NCBI RefSeq assembly: GCF_001552635.1 | Contig: NZ_BCRO01000006.1 | Location: forward strand, 1 to 59,883 | Source of the DNA: Actinomadura hibisca NBRC 15177 | GTDB lineage: Bacteria; Actinomycetota; Actinomycetes; Streptosporangiales; Streptosporangiaceae | Direction: 5' to 3' | Length of the DNA: 59,883 nucleotides | In this document: positions 50,358 to 58,559 of the stretch, in pieces | Layout: each line of letters starts with the position of its first letter | How positions within the stretch are numbered: the stretch's first letter is position 1 | Made by a program: the position numbers and the translations under genes | Notes under the pieces: model-generated | Told to the model about the DNA's origin: nothing | The model's database searches: none | Seen by the model: only the letters and a program-made list of their open reading frames with translations

Positions 50358-51271
50358 GGTGCGGTGTCTCCTTCGGCGGGGTCGTCGGGCTGGGCGTCGG
50401 TGCGGGTGGCGTTGTGGGCGTCGTCGGGGGTGGCGGTGGGGCCGTCGGCGGGGTCGGGGGCCAGGGCGTCGGCGGGCAGCAGCGCGTGCACCAGGTAGGA
50501 GGCGACCTCGGCGGGGGTGGTGCCCTTGCCGAAGATGCGGTCCACGCCCAGGTCCTCGGGGGCGACGGTGTCGAAGCGGGGGCCGCCGACCACCAGCAGG
50601 GGGCGGCCCATCCCGGCGGCGACGGCGGTGGGGTACTCGGCGTGGAAGGCGGCGGCCATCTGCTTGGTGTTGTGCAGGTGGGCGTTCTTCTGGGTGACCA
50701 CCTGGGAGACCAGGACCGCGTCGGCGTCGGCGGCCTTGGCGCGCTCGACCAGCTCGGCGACGGTGACCTGGGCGCCCATGTTGACCACCTCGATCTCGCC
50801 GTAGTACTCCAGGCCCTTCTCCCCCGCGAAGCCCTTGACGTTGAGGATGGCGTCGATGCCGACGGTGTGGGCGTCGGTGCCGATGCACGCGCCGACGATC
50901 ACCAGGCGGCGGCCCAGGGCGCGGCGGATGGCGCGGTTGACCTCGGGGGCGGCCAGCAGCGGGTACTCGCGCTCGGGCGGGGCGGGGATGGAGGCGTAGT
51001 CGATCAGGTGGCCGACGCGGCCGTAGACGATGAAGAAGGTGAAGTCGGGGCCCATCGGCTTGGCGTGCACGACGCTGGCGGGCTCCAGGCCCATCTTGGC
51101 GGCGAGCTGGAGCGCGGCGGCCTCGGCGCGCTTTCCGGCGGGCACCGGCAGGCTGAACGACATCTGCACCATGCCGTCGCCGGTGGTGTCGCCGTAGGGG
51201 CGGATGACCTGCCGGGTGTCGGCGGGCTCGGCCGGCGCCTCGGTGTTGCCCAGAGGGCTTTCGACGGTCAC
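50354..51271 (-). CDS. kamE: Lysine 5,6-aminomutase beta subunit (B12-binding)
   Basis: 305 aa. The cobalamin-binding motif DAHTVG (Asp133, His135, Gly138) is present, with NVKG close behind (Lys146, the likely PLP-aldimine lysine by analogy with clostridial KamE). The Rossmann domain continues with VVNMGAQVTVAELVERAKAA, VSQVVTQKN and LLVVGGPRFD. An Ala/Asp-rich tail of ~40 residues is extra. With KamD it moves the terminal amino group of lysine or beta-lysine from C6 to C5. GTG start overlapping the kamD stop. Confidence 0.93.
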   Translation of the reverse strand: MTVESPLGNTEAPAEPADTRQVIRPYGDTTGDGMVQMSFSLPVPAGKRAEAAALQLAAKMGLEPASVVHAKPMGPDFTFFIVYGRVGHLIDYASIPAPPEREYPLLAAPEVNRAIRRALGRRLVIVGACIGTDAHTVGIDAILNVKGFAGEKGLEYYGEIEVVNMGAQVTVAELVERAKAADADAVLVSQVVTQKNAHLHNTKQMAAAFHAEYPTAVAAGMGRPLLVVGGPRFDTVAPEDLGVDRIFGKGTTPAEVASYLVHALLPADALAPDPADGPTATPDDAHNATRTDAQPDDPAEGDTAP

Positions 51272-52878
51272 GCGGGCACCTCCTGCTCGGCGTGGGCGCC
51301 GGGTCGGGCGCCGTGCGGGTCCTCGGCGTCGAGGATCTCGATGGCGGGATTGAGGTACCCGGGGGCGCGCTCGACCACGCCGTCCAGGCCCTTGCCGCCG
51401 TCGGCGGGGCGGCGGGTGACGCCGAAGGTGCCCTCGGCGATGGCGGTGAGCATGCCGTCCCCGGCGACCTTGTCCAGCAGCTCGACGGTCTCGCCCAGCA
51501 CCTGGCGGGCGCGCTGGGCGACGAACCCGTCGGGGCGGGGCACGAAGTCGTCGGCCAGGCCGCCGCAGGCGTCGCGGACGTAGCGCACGTTCTCCAGCGC
51601 CAGGTCGCGGTCCGACAACCAGGGGGTGTGGATGCCCTCGGTCATCATCCCGATCAGGATGATCGACTGGCCGGTCATCACCCCGGCCAGGTTGAAGAAG
51701 GCGTCCAGCAGGTACCCGGCGAAGATGTTGCCGGTCATGTGCTTGGTGGGCGGCATGTACTTCAGCGGCGCGTCGGGGAACAGCTCGCGCACCAGCTGGG
51801 CGTGGGCGAGCTCCAGCCGGAACGACTGCGGGACGGCCGGGTTGATCTCGAAGGCGTGGCCGAGGCCGAGCTGGGCGTCGGTGAGGCCCGCCTCGTGGCC
51901 GAAGCGCTCGTTGAGCAGCTGGCTGGCGACGACGGTGTGGGCGGCGTCCACGGCGTCGGCGGTGGTGAGGTAGTTGTCCTCGCCGGTGTTGATGACGATG
52001 CCGGCGCGGGCGTGGATCTGGCGGGAGAAGCGCTGGTCGACGAAGGTGCGGCGGGGGTTGATGTCGCGGAAGATGATGCCGTACATGCAGTCGTTGAGCA
52101 TCATGTCCAGGCGTTCCAGCCCGGCCAGGGTGGCGATCTCGGGCATGCACAGGCCCGAGGCGTAGTTGGTGAGCCGCACGTAGCGGCCGAGCTCGCGCGA
52201 GACGTCGTCGAGCGCGGCGCGCATCAGCCGGAAGTTGTCCTGGGTGGCGTAGGTGCCGGCGTAGCCCTCGCGGGTGGGGCCCTCGGGGACGAAGTCCAGC
52301 AGCGACTGGCCGGTGGAGCGGATCACCGCGACGACGTCGGCGCCCTCGCGGGCGGCGGCCTGGGCCTGGGGGATGTCCTCGTAGATGTCGCCGGTCGCCA
52401 CGATGAGGTAGATCCACGGCTGGGCGGGGTCGCCGGTGTCGCGCAGCATGCGGTCGCGTTCGGCGCGGCGGCGGTCGATGCGGGTGATGCCCGAGCGGGC
52501 GGCCTTGCGGGCGGCGTCGGTGGCGGTGGCGGCGTCGGAGCCGGCCGGGAGGCGGAACTTCACCCGGCCCCGGGCGGCCTCGCGGGCGAGGTGGGCCAGG
52601 GAGCCGTAGGGGCCGCGCGCCAGGGCGTCCCAGACCGGCAGGGCGACGCCGTGCTCCAGGCCGACCTGGTCGCGGACGGCGTCGGCCAGGTGGTTGGCCC
52701 ACGGGCGGCCCTCGCCGTCGGCGCCCGACAGCCCGGCCAGGCGCAGCAGGGCGCGTTCCACCGACACGGTGGTGTGGGTCCGGGCCATCTCGATGATCGG
52801 CTCGGCGGCGCGGGCGGCCAGCCGCCGGGCCGTGCGCACCACCTCGGGATCGAGATCGAGCTTGCGCTGCGGCGCCAT
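51268..52878 (-). CDS. kamD: Lysine 5,6-aminomutase alpha subunit
   Basis: 536 aa, full length. TIM-barrel catalytic subunit with IYLIVATGDIYEDIPQAQAA, VIRSTGQSLLDFVPEGPTRE, YVRLTNYASGLCMPEIATLA, DCMYGIIFRDINPRRTF, PLKYMPPTKHMTGNIF, GMMTEGIHTPWLSDRDLALE. It binds adenosylcobalamin and PLP together with KamE. The ATG has GGGGAGG upstream. It is the first gene of kamD-kamE-kal. No cobalamin riboswitch signature was seen in the 295 bp upstream. Confidence 0.95.
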   Translation of the reverse strand: MAPQRKLDLDPEVVRTARRLAARAAEPIIEMARTHTTVSVERALLRLAGLSGADGEGRPWANHLADAVRDQVGLEHGVALPVWDALARGPYGSLAHLAREAARGRVKFRLPAGSDAATATDAARKAARSGITRIDRRRAERDRMLRDTGDPAQPWIYLIVATGDIYEDIPQAQAAAREGADVVAVIRSTGQSLLDFVPEGPTREGYAGTYATQDNFRLMRAALDDVSRELGRYVRLTNYASGLCMPEIATLAGLERLDMMLNDCMYGIIFRDINPRRTFVDQRFSRQIHARAGIVINTGEDNYLTTADAVDAAHTVVASQLLNERFGHEAGLTDAQLGLGHAFEINPAVPQSFRLELAHAQLVRELFPDAPLKYMPPTKHMTGNIFAGYLLDAFFNLAGVMTGQSIILIGMMTEGIHTPWLSDRDLALENVRYVRDACGGLADDFVPRPDGFVAQRARQVLGETVELLDKVAGDGMLTAIAEGTFGVTRRPADGGKGLDGVVERAPGYLNPAIEILDAEDPHGARPGAHAEQEVPA

Positions 52879-52946
52879 CGCCGCCTCCCCTCGGGTCCGG
52901 CATTGCTGCCAGCGGCCTGTTTTCGCGCAATCTTCCGCGCCGAAAC

Positions 52947-52958
52947 CGCGTATACGCG
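52947..52958. promoter_or_regulatory. 12-bp palindrome CGCGTATACGCG upstream of kamD
   Basis: A perfect palindrome 69 bp before the kamD ATG. On the minus strand TATACG within it could serve as a -10 with TGCTGA 17 bp upstream, so an operator overlapping the promoter is plausible. Similar TCTTCC motifs flank it on both sides. Confidence 0.4.
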
Positions 52959-53173
52959 AGATCTTCCATCATCAGCACGTCCCGACACAAGAACCTCTTT
53001 GATCCGAGGTCGGGAACGGGGTGTTGGACGGGACGTCCGGCGGTGAACAGGACGTTCGTCTTTTCCCGGGCGTAAACGTGTTCGCGCTGGACACCATCGG
53101 CCACGCGGGGCCCTCCCGTCCAGGGCGCGGGCGGCCTACCGTCGCGGGCACGGATTGATGAAAGGCAACGTTC

Positions 53174-54043
53174 ATGAATGCCGTTCCGCTCCCGCCCGGC
53201 CGCCGGGCCGTGCTGCGCGCGACGGGCCTGCTGGCCGCCGTCCCGCTGCTCCCCGCCCTCCCTGAATCCCCCGCCTCCGCCGCCCCCCGTCCCGACGGCG
53301 ACGTGCGCGCCGTGCAGGACGCGCTGGCGCTGCTGACCCGCGACGCGATGAGCGGGCTGGCGGTGTTCGTCGCCCCCGGGCCCGACCCGTTCTCCCGCCA
53401 GCAGGGCACGCCGCGCCGCGAGCCCGGCGCGATCGAGGCGCGCGTCCCCGACTTCCTCATCGACGCCCTGGACCGCTATCTCCCCTTCCCCGACCTGCTG
53501 GCGGTCCCCCTCACCCGGGCGCTGGCGCACGACACCGGCCGCCTGGGGCTGCCCGCCGCGCCCGGCCGCCCCGCCCCCGCCGAACGCCGCGTCGACCAGG
53601 GGCTGCGGCGGCTGCTGGACGGTGAGGCCACGATCCCGCTGGCGGGCGTGGTAGCGCTGCTGCTGAACTTGCAGGCCGTGCGCGTCGACCCCGCGTCGTT
53701 GTTCGGCCCGTTCGCCGCGCCGTTCGCGCGGCTCACCTACGCGCGCAAGGCGCGCGTGTTCGAGTTGCTGGAAGGCCCCGACCCCGCCCTCGTCGAGATG
53801 CTGGACGGGCGGCTGCCCGAACCGCTGCGCGGCACCGTGTCGGGGCTGCTGCGGTTCCTGGGCGGCACGCTGCTGGAGCTGTCCGCGCTGGGCGCCTACT
53901 CCGAATGGGCGGTGTTCGACCCCGCCACCAAGAGGCTCAAGGGCCGCCCCGTCGGCTGGCAGGTGTCGGGCTACTCCCCCTCCGTCGACGGCTGGGACGA
54001 GTACCGGGGCTACTACCAGGGACGGAAGAAGGTGACCGGCTGA
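53174..54043 (+). CDS. Tat-exported gluconate 2-dehydrogenase subunit 3-like protein
   Basis: 289 aa. The N-terminus has a twin-arginine signal (RRAVLRATGLLAAVPLLPAL, cleavage near ASAAP). The mature part is helical, with FLIDALDRYLPFPDLL, LLRFLGGTLLELSALGAYSE and the end YRGYYQGRKK, typical of the small subunit that pairs with a GMC flavoprotein and carries it through Tat. AAAGG precedes the ATG. It overlaps the dehydrogenase by TGATG. Confidence 0.8.
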   Translation: MNAVPLPPGRRAVLRATGLLAAVPLLPALPESPASAAPRPDGDVRAVQDALALLTRDAMSGLAVFVAPGPDPFSRQQGTPRREPGAIEARVPDFLIDALDRYLPFPDLLAVPLTRALAHDTGRLGLPAAPGRPAPAERRVDQGLRRLLDGEATIPLAGVVALLLNLQAVRVDPASLFGPFAAPFARLTYARKARVFELLEGPDPALVEMLDGRLPEPLRGTVSGLLRFLGGTLLELSALGAYSEWAVFDPATKRLKGRPVGWQVSGYSPSVDGWDEYRGYYQGRKKVTG

Positions 54044-55803
54044 TGCGCGACGTCATCGTGGTCGGCGCGGGCGGCGGCGGCCCGGTGGTCGCCAAGGAGC
54101 TGGCCGCGCGCGGCCTGGACGTGCTGCTGCTGGAAGGCGGCGCGCACCACACCGACCCCCGCGCGTCCTGGACGCACTTCGAGAACGACGCCAACAACCC
54201 GCTGACCGGGTTCCTGCGCTTCGGCCCCGCCGACCGCCGCAAGCCCGCCTGGTTGCGCGAGGAGCCGCAGAACTCCTTCATCCTCCAGGTCGCGGGCGTC
54301 GGCGGCACCACCCAGCACTACTACGGCAACTCCCCGCGCGCCTTCCGGGGCGTGTTCGCCGGATACGAGGGCCCCGACCGCGACGCCTACGACCGCGCGC
54401 ACGCCTTCCCCTTCCGCTACGAGGAGCTGATCCCCTACTACGAGTGGGTCGAGGCGACGCTGCCGGTGCAGACCGCCGCCATGGGCACCAAGGAGACGGT
54501 GTTCTTCCGGGGCGCCGAACGCCTCGGCATCCCGGTGCAGACCACCAAGGACACCCTGCGCGCCTCCTACCGCCCCCAGGAGAACGCCATCCTCCAGCCC
54601 GGCGGTACCGCCGGGCGCACCACCGACCCCGCGCGGCTGATTTACCCGCAGGCGACCGGCTGCACCTACTGCGGGTTCTGCCTCCAGGGCTGCATGGAGC
54701 CGGTCCGCGCCCCGCGCAACCAGTACGCCAAGCGCTCCACCGACAACAGCTACGTCCCCATGGCGATGACGGCCTCGGCGTGGGCGCGCGGCGGCCGGGA
54801 CGTCACGCTGCTGCCCGACTCGTTCGTGGTGAAGGTGCACACCGAGCGGCGCGGCGGCGAGAGCGTCGCCACCGGCGTCACCTGGCGCACCGGCGCGACC
54901 GGCGAGCGCCACCGCGAGGACGCCCGCGTGGTGGTGCTGGCGGGCGGCGCGACCGAGACGCCCCGGCTGTGGCTCAACAGCGGCCTGCCCAACCCCAACG
55001 GCTGGGTCGGACGCGGCTACACCGACCACTTCCTGGACGGCGTCACCGGCCTGTTCGACGAGGAGACCGGCTCGTCCAAGGGCCCCAGCTCGGCCGCGCG
55101 CTGCGACTTCCCCGGGCACGGCGCGCTGGAGCAGCTCGGCGTCGGCCCCGCCATCCAGGCGTACCAGATGGCGCTGTCGGGCAGCGGCGTGCGCGGCCGC
55201 TACACCAACGGGCGCGGCATGACCGGCCCCTGGGACGGCCGCGCCGGGCGCGTGATCGGCCCAGAGCTGAAGGACGCCCTGCTCAACGGCGTCGACCGGC
55301 TGCTGAACATCCTGATCCTGACCGACGACGACGTGCAGGCCCGCAACCGCGTGTCGTTGTCGGTGCTGCCGCCCGACGCGCACGGGGCCGCGCCCAAGGT
55401 GTCGCTGGACGGCCGCACCCGCACCCGCCGCACCGCCGCCAACCGCGAGTTCCTCGCCCGGCGCGCCACCGAGCTGCTGCGACGCGCGGGCGCGCGTAAG
55501 GTGTACCGGCTGGACTGGGCGCCGCTGCTGCTGCACGTCCACTCCTCCATGCGGATGGGGCGCTCGGCGGCCGACTCGGTGCTGACCGCCGACGCCGAGA
55601 GCCGCTGGGTGCGCAAGCTGTACGTGGCCGACAACTCGGCGCTGGCCAACTCGCTGGGCGGCCCCAACCCGACCCTCACCACCCAGGCGCTGGCCACCCG
55701 CACCGCCGAGAAGATCTTCACCCGGCACTTCGGCGGCCGCGCCTGGGTGGGCGCGGAGGCGCCGGTGGCGTCCACCGACCCGCGGGTGACGCACGCCCTG
55801 TGA
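54043..55803 (+). CDS. GMC-family FAD-dependent dehydrogenase with CxxCxxCxxxC motif
   Basis: 586 aa. FAD-binding VIVVGAGGGGPVVAKELAAR at the start, GGTTQHYYGNSPRAF, catalytic-side LLHVHSSMRMGRS (His) and ADNSALANSLGGPNPTLTTQ at the end. A cysteine cluster GCTYCGFCLQGC near residue 206 is absent from most GMC oxidases but resembles the Fe-S region of membrane-bound glucose/gluconate-type dehydrogenases. No signal peptide of its own; probably exported as a complex with the upstream Tat subunit. No cytochrome c subunit is adjacent. Substrate unknown (a sugar or alcohol). Confidence 0.88.
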   Translation: MRDVIVVGAGGGGPVVAKELAARGLDVLLLEGGAHHTDPRASWTHFENDANNPLTGFLRFGPADRRKPAWLREEPQNSFILQVAGVGGTTQHYYGNSPRAFRGVFAGYEGPDRDAYDRAHAFPFRYEELIPYYEWVEATLPVQTAAMGTKETVFFRGAERLGIPVQTTKDTLRASYRPQENAILQPGGTAGRTTDPARLIYPQATGCTYCGFCLQGCMEPVRAPRNQYAKRSTDNSYVPMAMTASAWARGGRDVTLLPDSFVVKVHTERRGGESVATGVTWRTGATGERHREDARVVVLAGGATETPRLWLNSGLPNPNGWVGRGYTDHFLDGVTGLFDEETGSSKGPSSAARCDFPGHGALEQLGVGPAIQAYQMALSGSGVRGRYTNGRGMTGPWDGRAGRVIGPELKDALLNGVDRLLNILILTDDDVQARNRVSLSVLPPDAHGAAPKVSLDGRTRTRRTAANREFLARRATELLRRAGARKVYRLDWAPLLLHVHSSMRMGRSAADSVLTADAESRWVRKLYVADNSALANSLGGPNPTLTTQALATRTAEKIFTRHFGGRAWVGAEAPVASTDPRVTHAL

Positions 55804-55857
55804 GACGGGCGCATCCGGCGTCCCCGTGATCCGGCAAAACCCTCCTCTCGCACGGTT

Positions 55858-55875
55858 GGTGATTCTATAATCACC
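55858..55875 (+). promoter_or_regulatory. TATAAT within an 18-bp inverted repeat
   Basis: GGTGATTCTATAATCACC is a 7-bp inverted repeat around CTAT. It contains a perfect TATAAT (55866-55871), 57 bp upstream of the DUF4239 gene. It is likely a promoter with an overlapping operator; no good -35 is visible. Confidence 0.5.
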
Positions 55876-55931
55876 CTCAGTAGCGGATCATGTGGTGGTC
55901 CGCGCCGTGCCCGGCTCCGGAAAAGAGGGTC

Positions 55932-56690
55932 ATGCCTGTCTACCTGCTCGCCGCGGCCTGCGCGATCGGCGTCGTGCTCATCGCCGCCCGGCTGGTCAAG
56001 CGCGGGACCGAGGACGCCGCCCCGGACGGGCCCACCACCGGGCACACCGGCGCGATGATCTCGGCGCTGTTCCTGCTGGCGTTCGCGGTGGCGATCGTGG
56101 TGCCGTGGACCTCGGCCGACTCCGCCCGCCTCAACACCTACGCCGAGGGCCAGGCGGTCGTGGAGGCCGCCTGGACGGCCGAGCGGCTGCCCACCCCCCT
56201 GCGCGCGCCCCTCCAGGACGGGCTGAGCGACTACGCCCGCTTCGTGCGCGACTCCGAATGGCGCATGATGGCCGACGGCAAGCTCAGCCCCGACGGCTGG
56301 ACGCGCCTGGAACGGCTGCGCCGCGCCGCGCTGGCACTGCCCGCCGGGGAGGACGAGGAGAAGGACGCCCGCAGCGCGATGCTGGACCAGATCGCCCAGA
56401 TCTCCACCGCCCGCCACCAGCGCGCCATGGACGCCAAGACCACTCCCCCCGCCGGGCTGCTGGTCATCACCCTGCTCACCGGCCTGCTGGTGATCCTGCT
56501 GCCGTTCCTGTCGGGCGCGCGGCCGCGCGGCATGGCGCTGGTGCCGCTGGCGCTGATGGCCGGGCTGCTGGGCGTCGGCGTCTACCTGTGCCTGGACATC
56601 ATGCACGTGTTCACCGGCGCGCTGGCCGTGGAGCCGGACGCCTTCACCAGCGTGCTGGCGGAGATGCGGCGCATCTCCTCGGGAGGCTGA
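55932..56690 (+). CDS. DUF4239 (bestrophin-like) membrane protein
   Basis: 252 aa, four helices in two pairs (residues ~4-20 and ~42-62 at the N-terminus, ~175-195 and ~205-225 at the C-terminus). The loop between contains SARLNTYAEGQAVVEAAWTA and LSDYARFVRDSEWRMMADG, the DUF4239 pattern. The family is related to bestrophin-like channels; function unproved. AAGAGGG precedes the ATG at 55932. It is followed 1 bp later by the proline-rich gene, so they form an operon. Confidence 0.85.
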   Translation: MPVYLLAAACAIGVVLIAARLVKRGTEDAAPDGPTTGHTGAMISALFLLAFAVAIVVPWTSADSARLNTYAEGQAVVEAAWTAERLPTPLRAPLQDGLSDYARFVRDSEWRMMADGKLSPDGWTRLERLRRAALALPAGEDEEKDARSAMLDQIAQISTARHQRAMDAKTTPPAGLLVITLLTGLLVILLPFLSGARPRGMALVPLALMAGLLGVGVYLCLDIMHVFTGALAVEPDAFTSVLAEMRRISSGG

Positions 56691-56691
56691 C

Positions 56692-57321
56692 GTGCGCCGC
56701 GTCCTCGTGCTGGCCGCCACGCTCACCGGTGGCCTGGTGCTGATGCCGATGCCGCAGGCCGCCGCCGACGTCGAGGTGTGCGTCAACGTCGGCGGCGTGG
56801 TGCACGTGGGCGTCGGGATCGGCACCGTCGCCTGCGGCTGCCCCGAGCCGGAGCCGATCCCCCCGCCCGATCCGGCACCGCCGCCCAAGCCCGCCCCACC
56901 CAAACCGGCACCTCCCAAACCGGCACCGCCCAAGCCGGTGCCGCCGCCCGAGCCCGCGCCCCCGAAACCGGCCCCTCCGAAACCGGCGCCGCCGCCCGAA
57001 CCGGCCCCGCTCAAGCCTCCGCCGCCCGAGGCCGCGCCGCCGCCGGTCAAGCCGCCCCCGCCGCGCCCCGAGCCGCGGCCCGTGGCTCCCGCCGCGGCTC
57101 CTGCGGCCCCGCGTCCGGTGGCGTCGCGCCCGCAGCGGGTCGAGCCGCCGCGCGCGAAGCCGCCCGCGCCGCGTCCCCAGGTGAAGGCGGAGCCGCGCCC
57201 GCGGCGGCGACCGGCGGCGATCGTGTCGCCCCGGCGTCAGAACCCGCTCAGCTCACCGCTGGTGATGGTGGTGCTCGCGGTGGTCATCAGCGCCGGGACC
57301 GCCATCGCCTTCGCCCGCTGA
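56692..57321 (+). CDS. Secreted/anchored proline-rich surface protein
   Basis: 209 aa. A signal peptide (VLVLAATLTGGLVLMPMPQA) and a short Cys-containing domain (VEVCVNVGGVVHVGVGIG, CGCPEP) similar to chaplin-adjacent small exported modules, then about 90 residues of PAPPKP/PPPEPAP repeats, a basic Pro-rich stretch, and a C-terminal helix (LVMVVLAVVISAGTAIAFAR). It probably spans the cell wall. The PKP repeat is imperfect and may vary in length. GTG start. Confidence 0.8.
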   Translation: MRRVLVLAATLTGGLVLMPMPQAAADVEVCVNVGGVVHVGVGIGTVACGCPEPEPIPPPDPAPPPKPAPPKPAPPKPAPPKPVPPPEPAPPKPAPPKPAPPPEPAPLKPPPPEAAPPPVKPPPPRPEPRPVAPAAAPAAPRPVASRPQRVEPPRAKPPAPRPQVKAEPRPRRRPAAIVSPRRQNPLSSPLVMVVLAVVISAGTAIAFAR

Positions 57322-57345
57322 CCCGCCCGCTGAACGGGTCGGGCC

Positions 57346-57894
57346 TTACCTGCCGGTGAAGGCGTCGATGGCGGAGAGCTTCCAGCGGCCGTCGCGGCGC
57401 ACCGCGTCCACCGCCAGCATGGTGGGCGCGGACGCGTCGCGCCCGTCGGTGGCGCGGGTGTTGTGCTGGTCGGCGAACAGCAGCAGGCGGGCGCGGTCGC
57501 CGGTCAGCAGCGTCACCGCGCCGTCGGTGACGGTCGTGGTGAGCACCAGCCGCTGGGCGGGGCCCTCCTTGCGCACCCCGGCGAACATGGTGGCGTGCTG
57601 CCCGACCGCCGGGCCGGTCAGCGCGGCGCGGGCGGCGGCCTCGGACTTGGCGGGGTCGGCGTAGGTGTAGGAGAACGCGCCGTTCACCGCCTCGGTGACG
57701 GCGCCCTTGACCTCGCTGGTGCGGGCGTTGTCGGTGAGGGCGGTGTTGCGGACGACGGGGCCGTCGCCCAGCGCGGCGGCCTGCTGGTGCGACCACAGGC
57801 CCGCGCCGCCCAGCAGCACCGTCACCGCGGCGAGCACGACGGGACGGCGCGCATGCTTCGCCGCCCGGCGCGCGGTGTCCTCAAGCCTCTTCAC
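57346..57894 (-). CDS. Mce-associated membrane protein, type B (second copy)
   Basis: 182 aa from the GTG at 57894 (GAAAGGA 6 bp upstream; GTG at 57924 is a longer alternative). One N-terminal helix (VVLAAVTVLLGGAGLW) and an outer NTF2-like domain: TSEVKGAVTEAVNGAFSYTY, AARAALTGPAVGQHATMFAG, DGAVTLLTGDRARLLLFADQ and RDGRWKLSAIDAF. It is clearly paralogous to the gene at 58560-59153. Mas proteins stabilise Mce lipid-import complexes. Last gene of the operon. Confidence 0.82.
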   Translation of the reverse strand: MKRLEDTARRAAKHARRPVVLAAVTVLLGGAGLWSHQQAAALGDGPVVRNTALTDNARTSEVKGAVTEAVNGAFSYTYADPAKSEAAARAALTGPAVGQHATMFAGVRKEGPAQRLVLTTTVTDGAVTLLTGDRARLLLFADQHNTRATDGRDASAPTMLAVDAVRRDGRWKLSAIDAFTGR

Positions 57895-57916
57895 GGGTCG
57901 TCCTTTCGGGCGCTGG

Positions 57917-58528
57917 TCAGTCACCGGAGACGCCCACGGCGGCCGGGCCCAGCGCGTGCACCTTCCAGCCCGCCGGGGTGCGGGTCAGCTTGGCGATCAG
58001 GCGGCTCTGCTTGGCGGCGGGCTCGCCGCCGGGCGGGGTGACGGTGATCCGCACCGCCGCGATGACCGAGGCGCGTCCGGCACGGTCGTCGAGTTCGGCG
58101 ACGCCCGCCTCCAGGACGCGGGCGCCGGTGACGGTCTTGGCCTTGCGCACCTGCTCCTCGAAGCGGGCGCGGTCGCGGACGAGCTGGTCGTGGAGTTCGC
58201 CGGTGGAGGAGTCCAGCCAGGTGCGCAGGCCCGCCGCGATGTCGCGGTGGTCGAGGGTGCTGAGGTTCTGGACGGCCTGGACGCCGCTCTGCAGGACCTC
58301 CTCGCGCTCCTGGGAGTAGTGCCGTCCCTCGTCGTGCGCGGCCGCGTACCAGGACCAGCCCGACCAGGCCGCCCAGCACGCCGCCAGCAGCGCGAGCACC
58401 GCCGCGACGGTGGGGAGGGGGTCGGCGCGGCGGGCGGGGCGAGGGCTGGCGCTGCGTTCTTCGGTGTCTTCCTTGCTCGGCTCGGCTTTGGCCGGCGTTT
58501 CCTGTTCGTCGGTCGTGGTGTCCGCCAC
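57917..58528 (-). CDS. Mce-associated membrane protein, type A (second copy)
   Basis: 203 aa. An acidic cytoplasmic N-terminus, one helix (VAAVLALLAACWAAWSGWSW) and an outer domain with LSTLDHRDIAAGLRTWLDSS, GELHDQLVRDRARFEEQVRK, TVTPPGGEPAAKQSRLIAKL and TRTPAGWKVHAL. Closely paralogous to 59176-59754. The GTG at 58528 has AAGGAG 9 bp upstream; GTG at 58537 is too close to it. Confidence 0.82.
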   Translation of the reverse strand: MADTTTDEQETPAKAEPSKEDTEERSASPRPARRADPLPTVAAVLALLAACWAAWSGWSWYAAAHDEGRHYSQEREEVLQSGVQAVQNLSTLDHRDIAAGLRTWLDSSTGELHDQLVRDRARFEEQVRKAKTVTGARVLEAGVAELDDRAGRASVIAAVRITVTPPGGEPAAKQSRLIAKLTRTPAGWKVHALGPAAVGVSGD

Positions 58529-58559
58529 CGGTGGCACCTCCTTGTGCGGGGTCGGGCGG

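Noticed and set aside
52879..53173. Cobalamin riboswitch upstream of kamD
   Set aside because: No B12-box-like conserved segment or expected set of stems was seen on the minus strand.
50354..53530. Very long open frame over kamE extending upstream through kamD
   Set aside because: Only the last 305 codons are KamE; the rest is the antisense or shifted frame of kamD, kept open by high GC.
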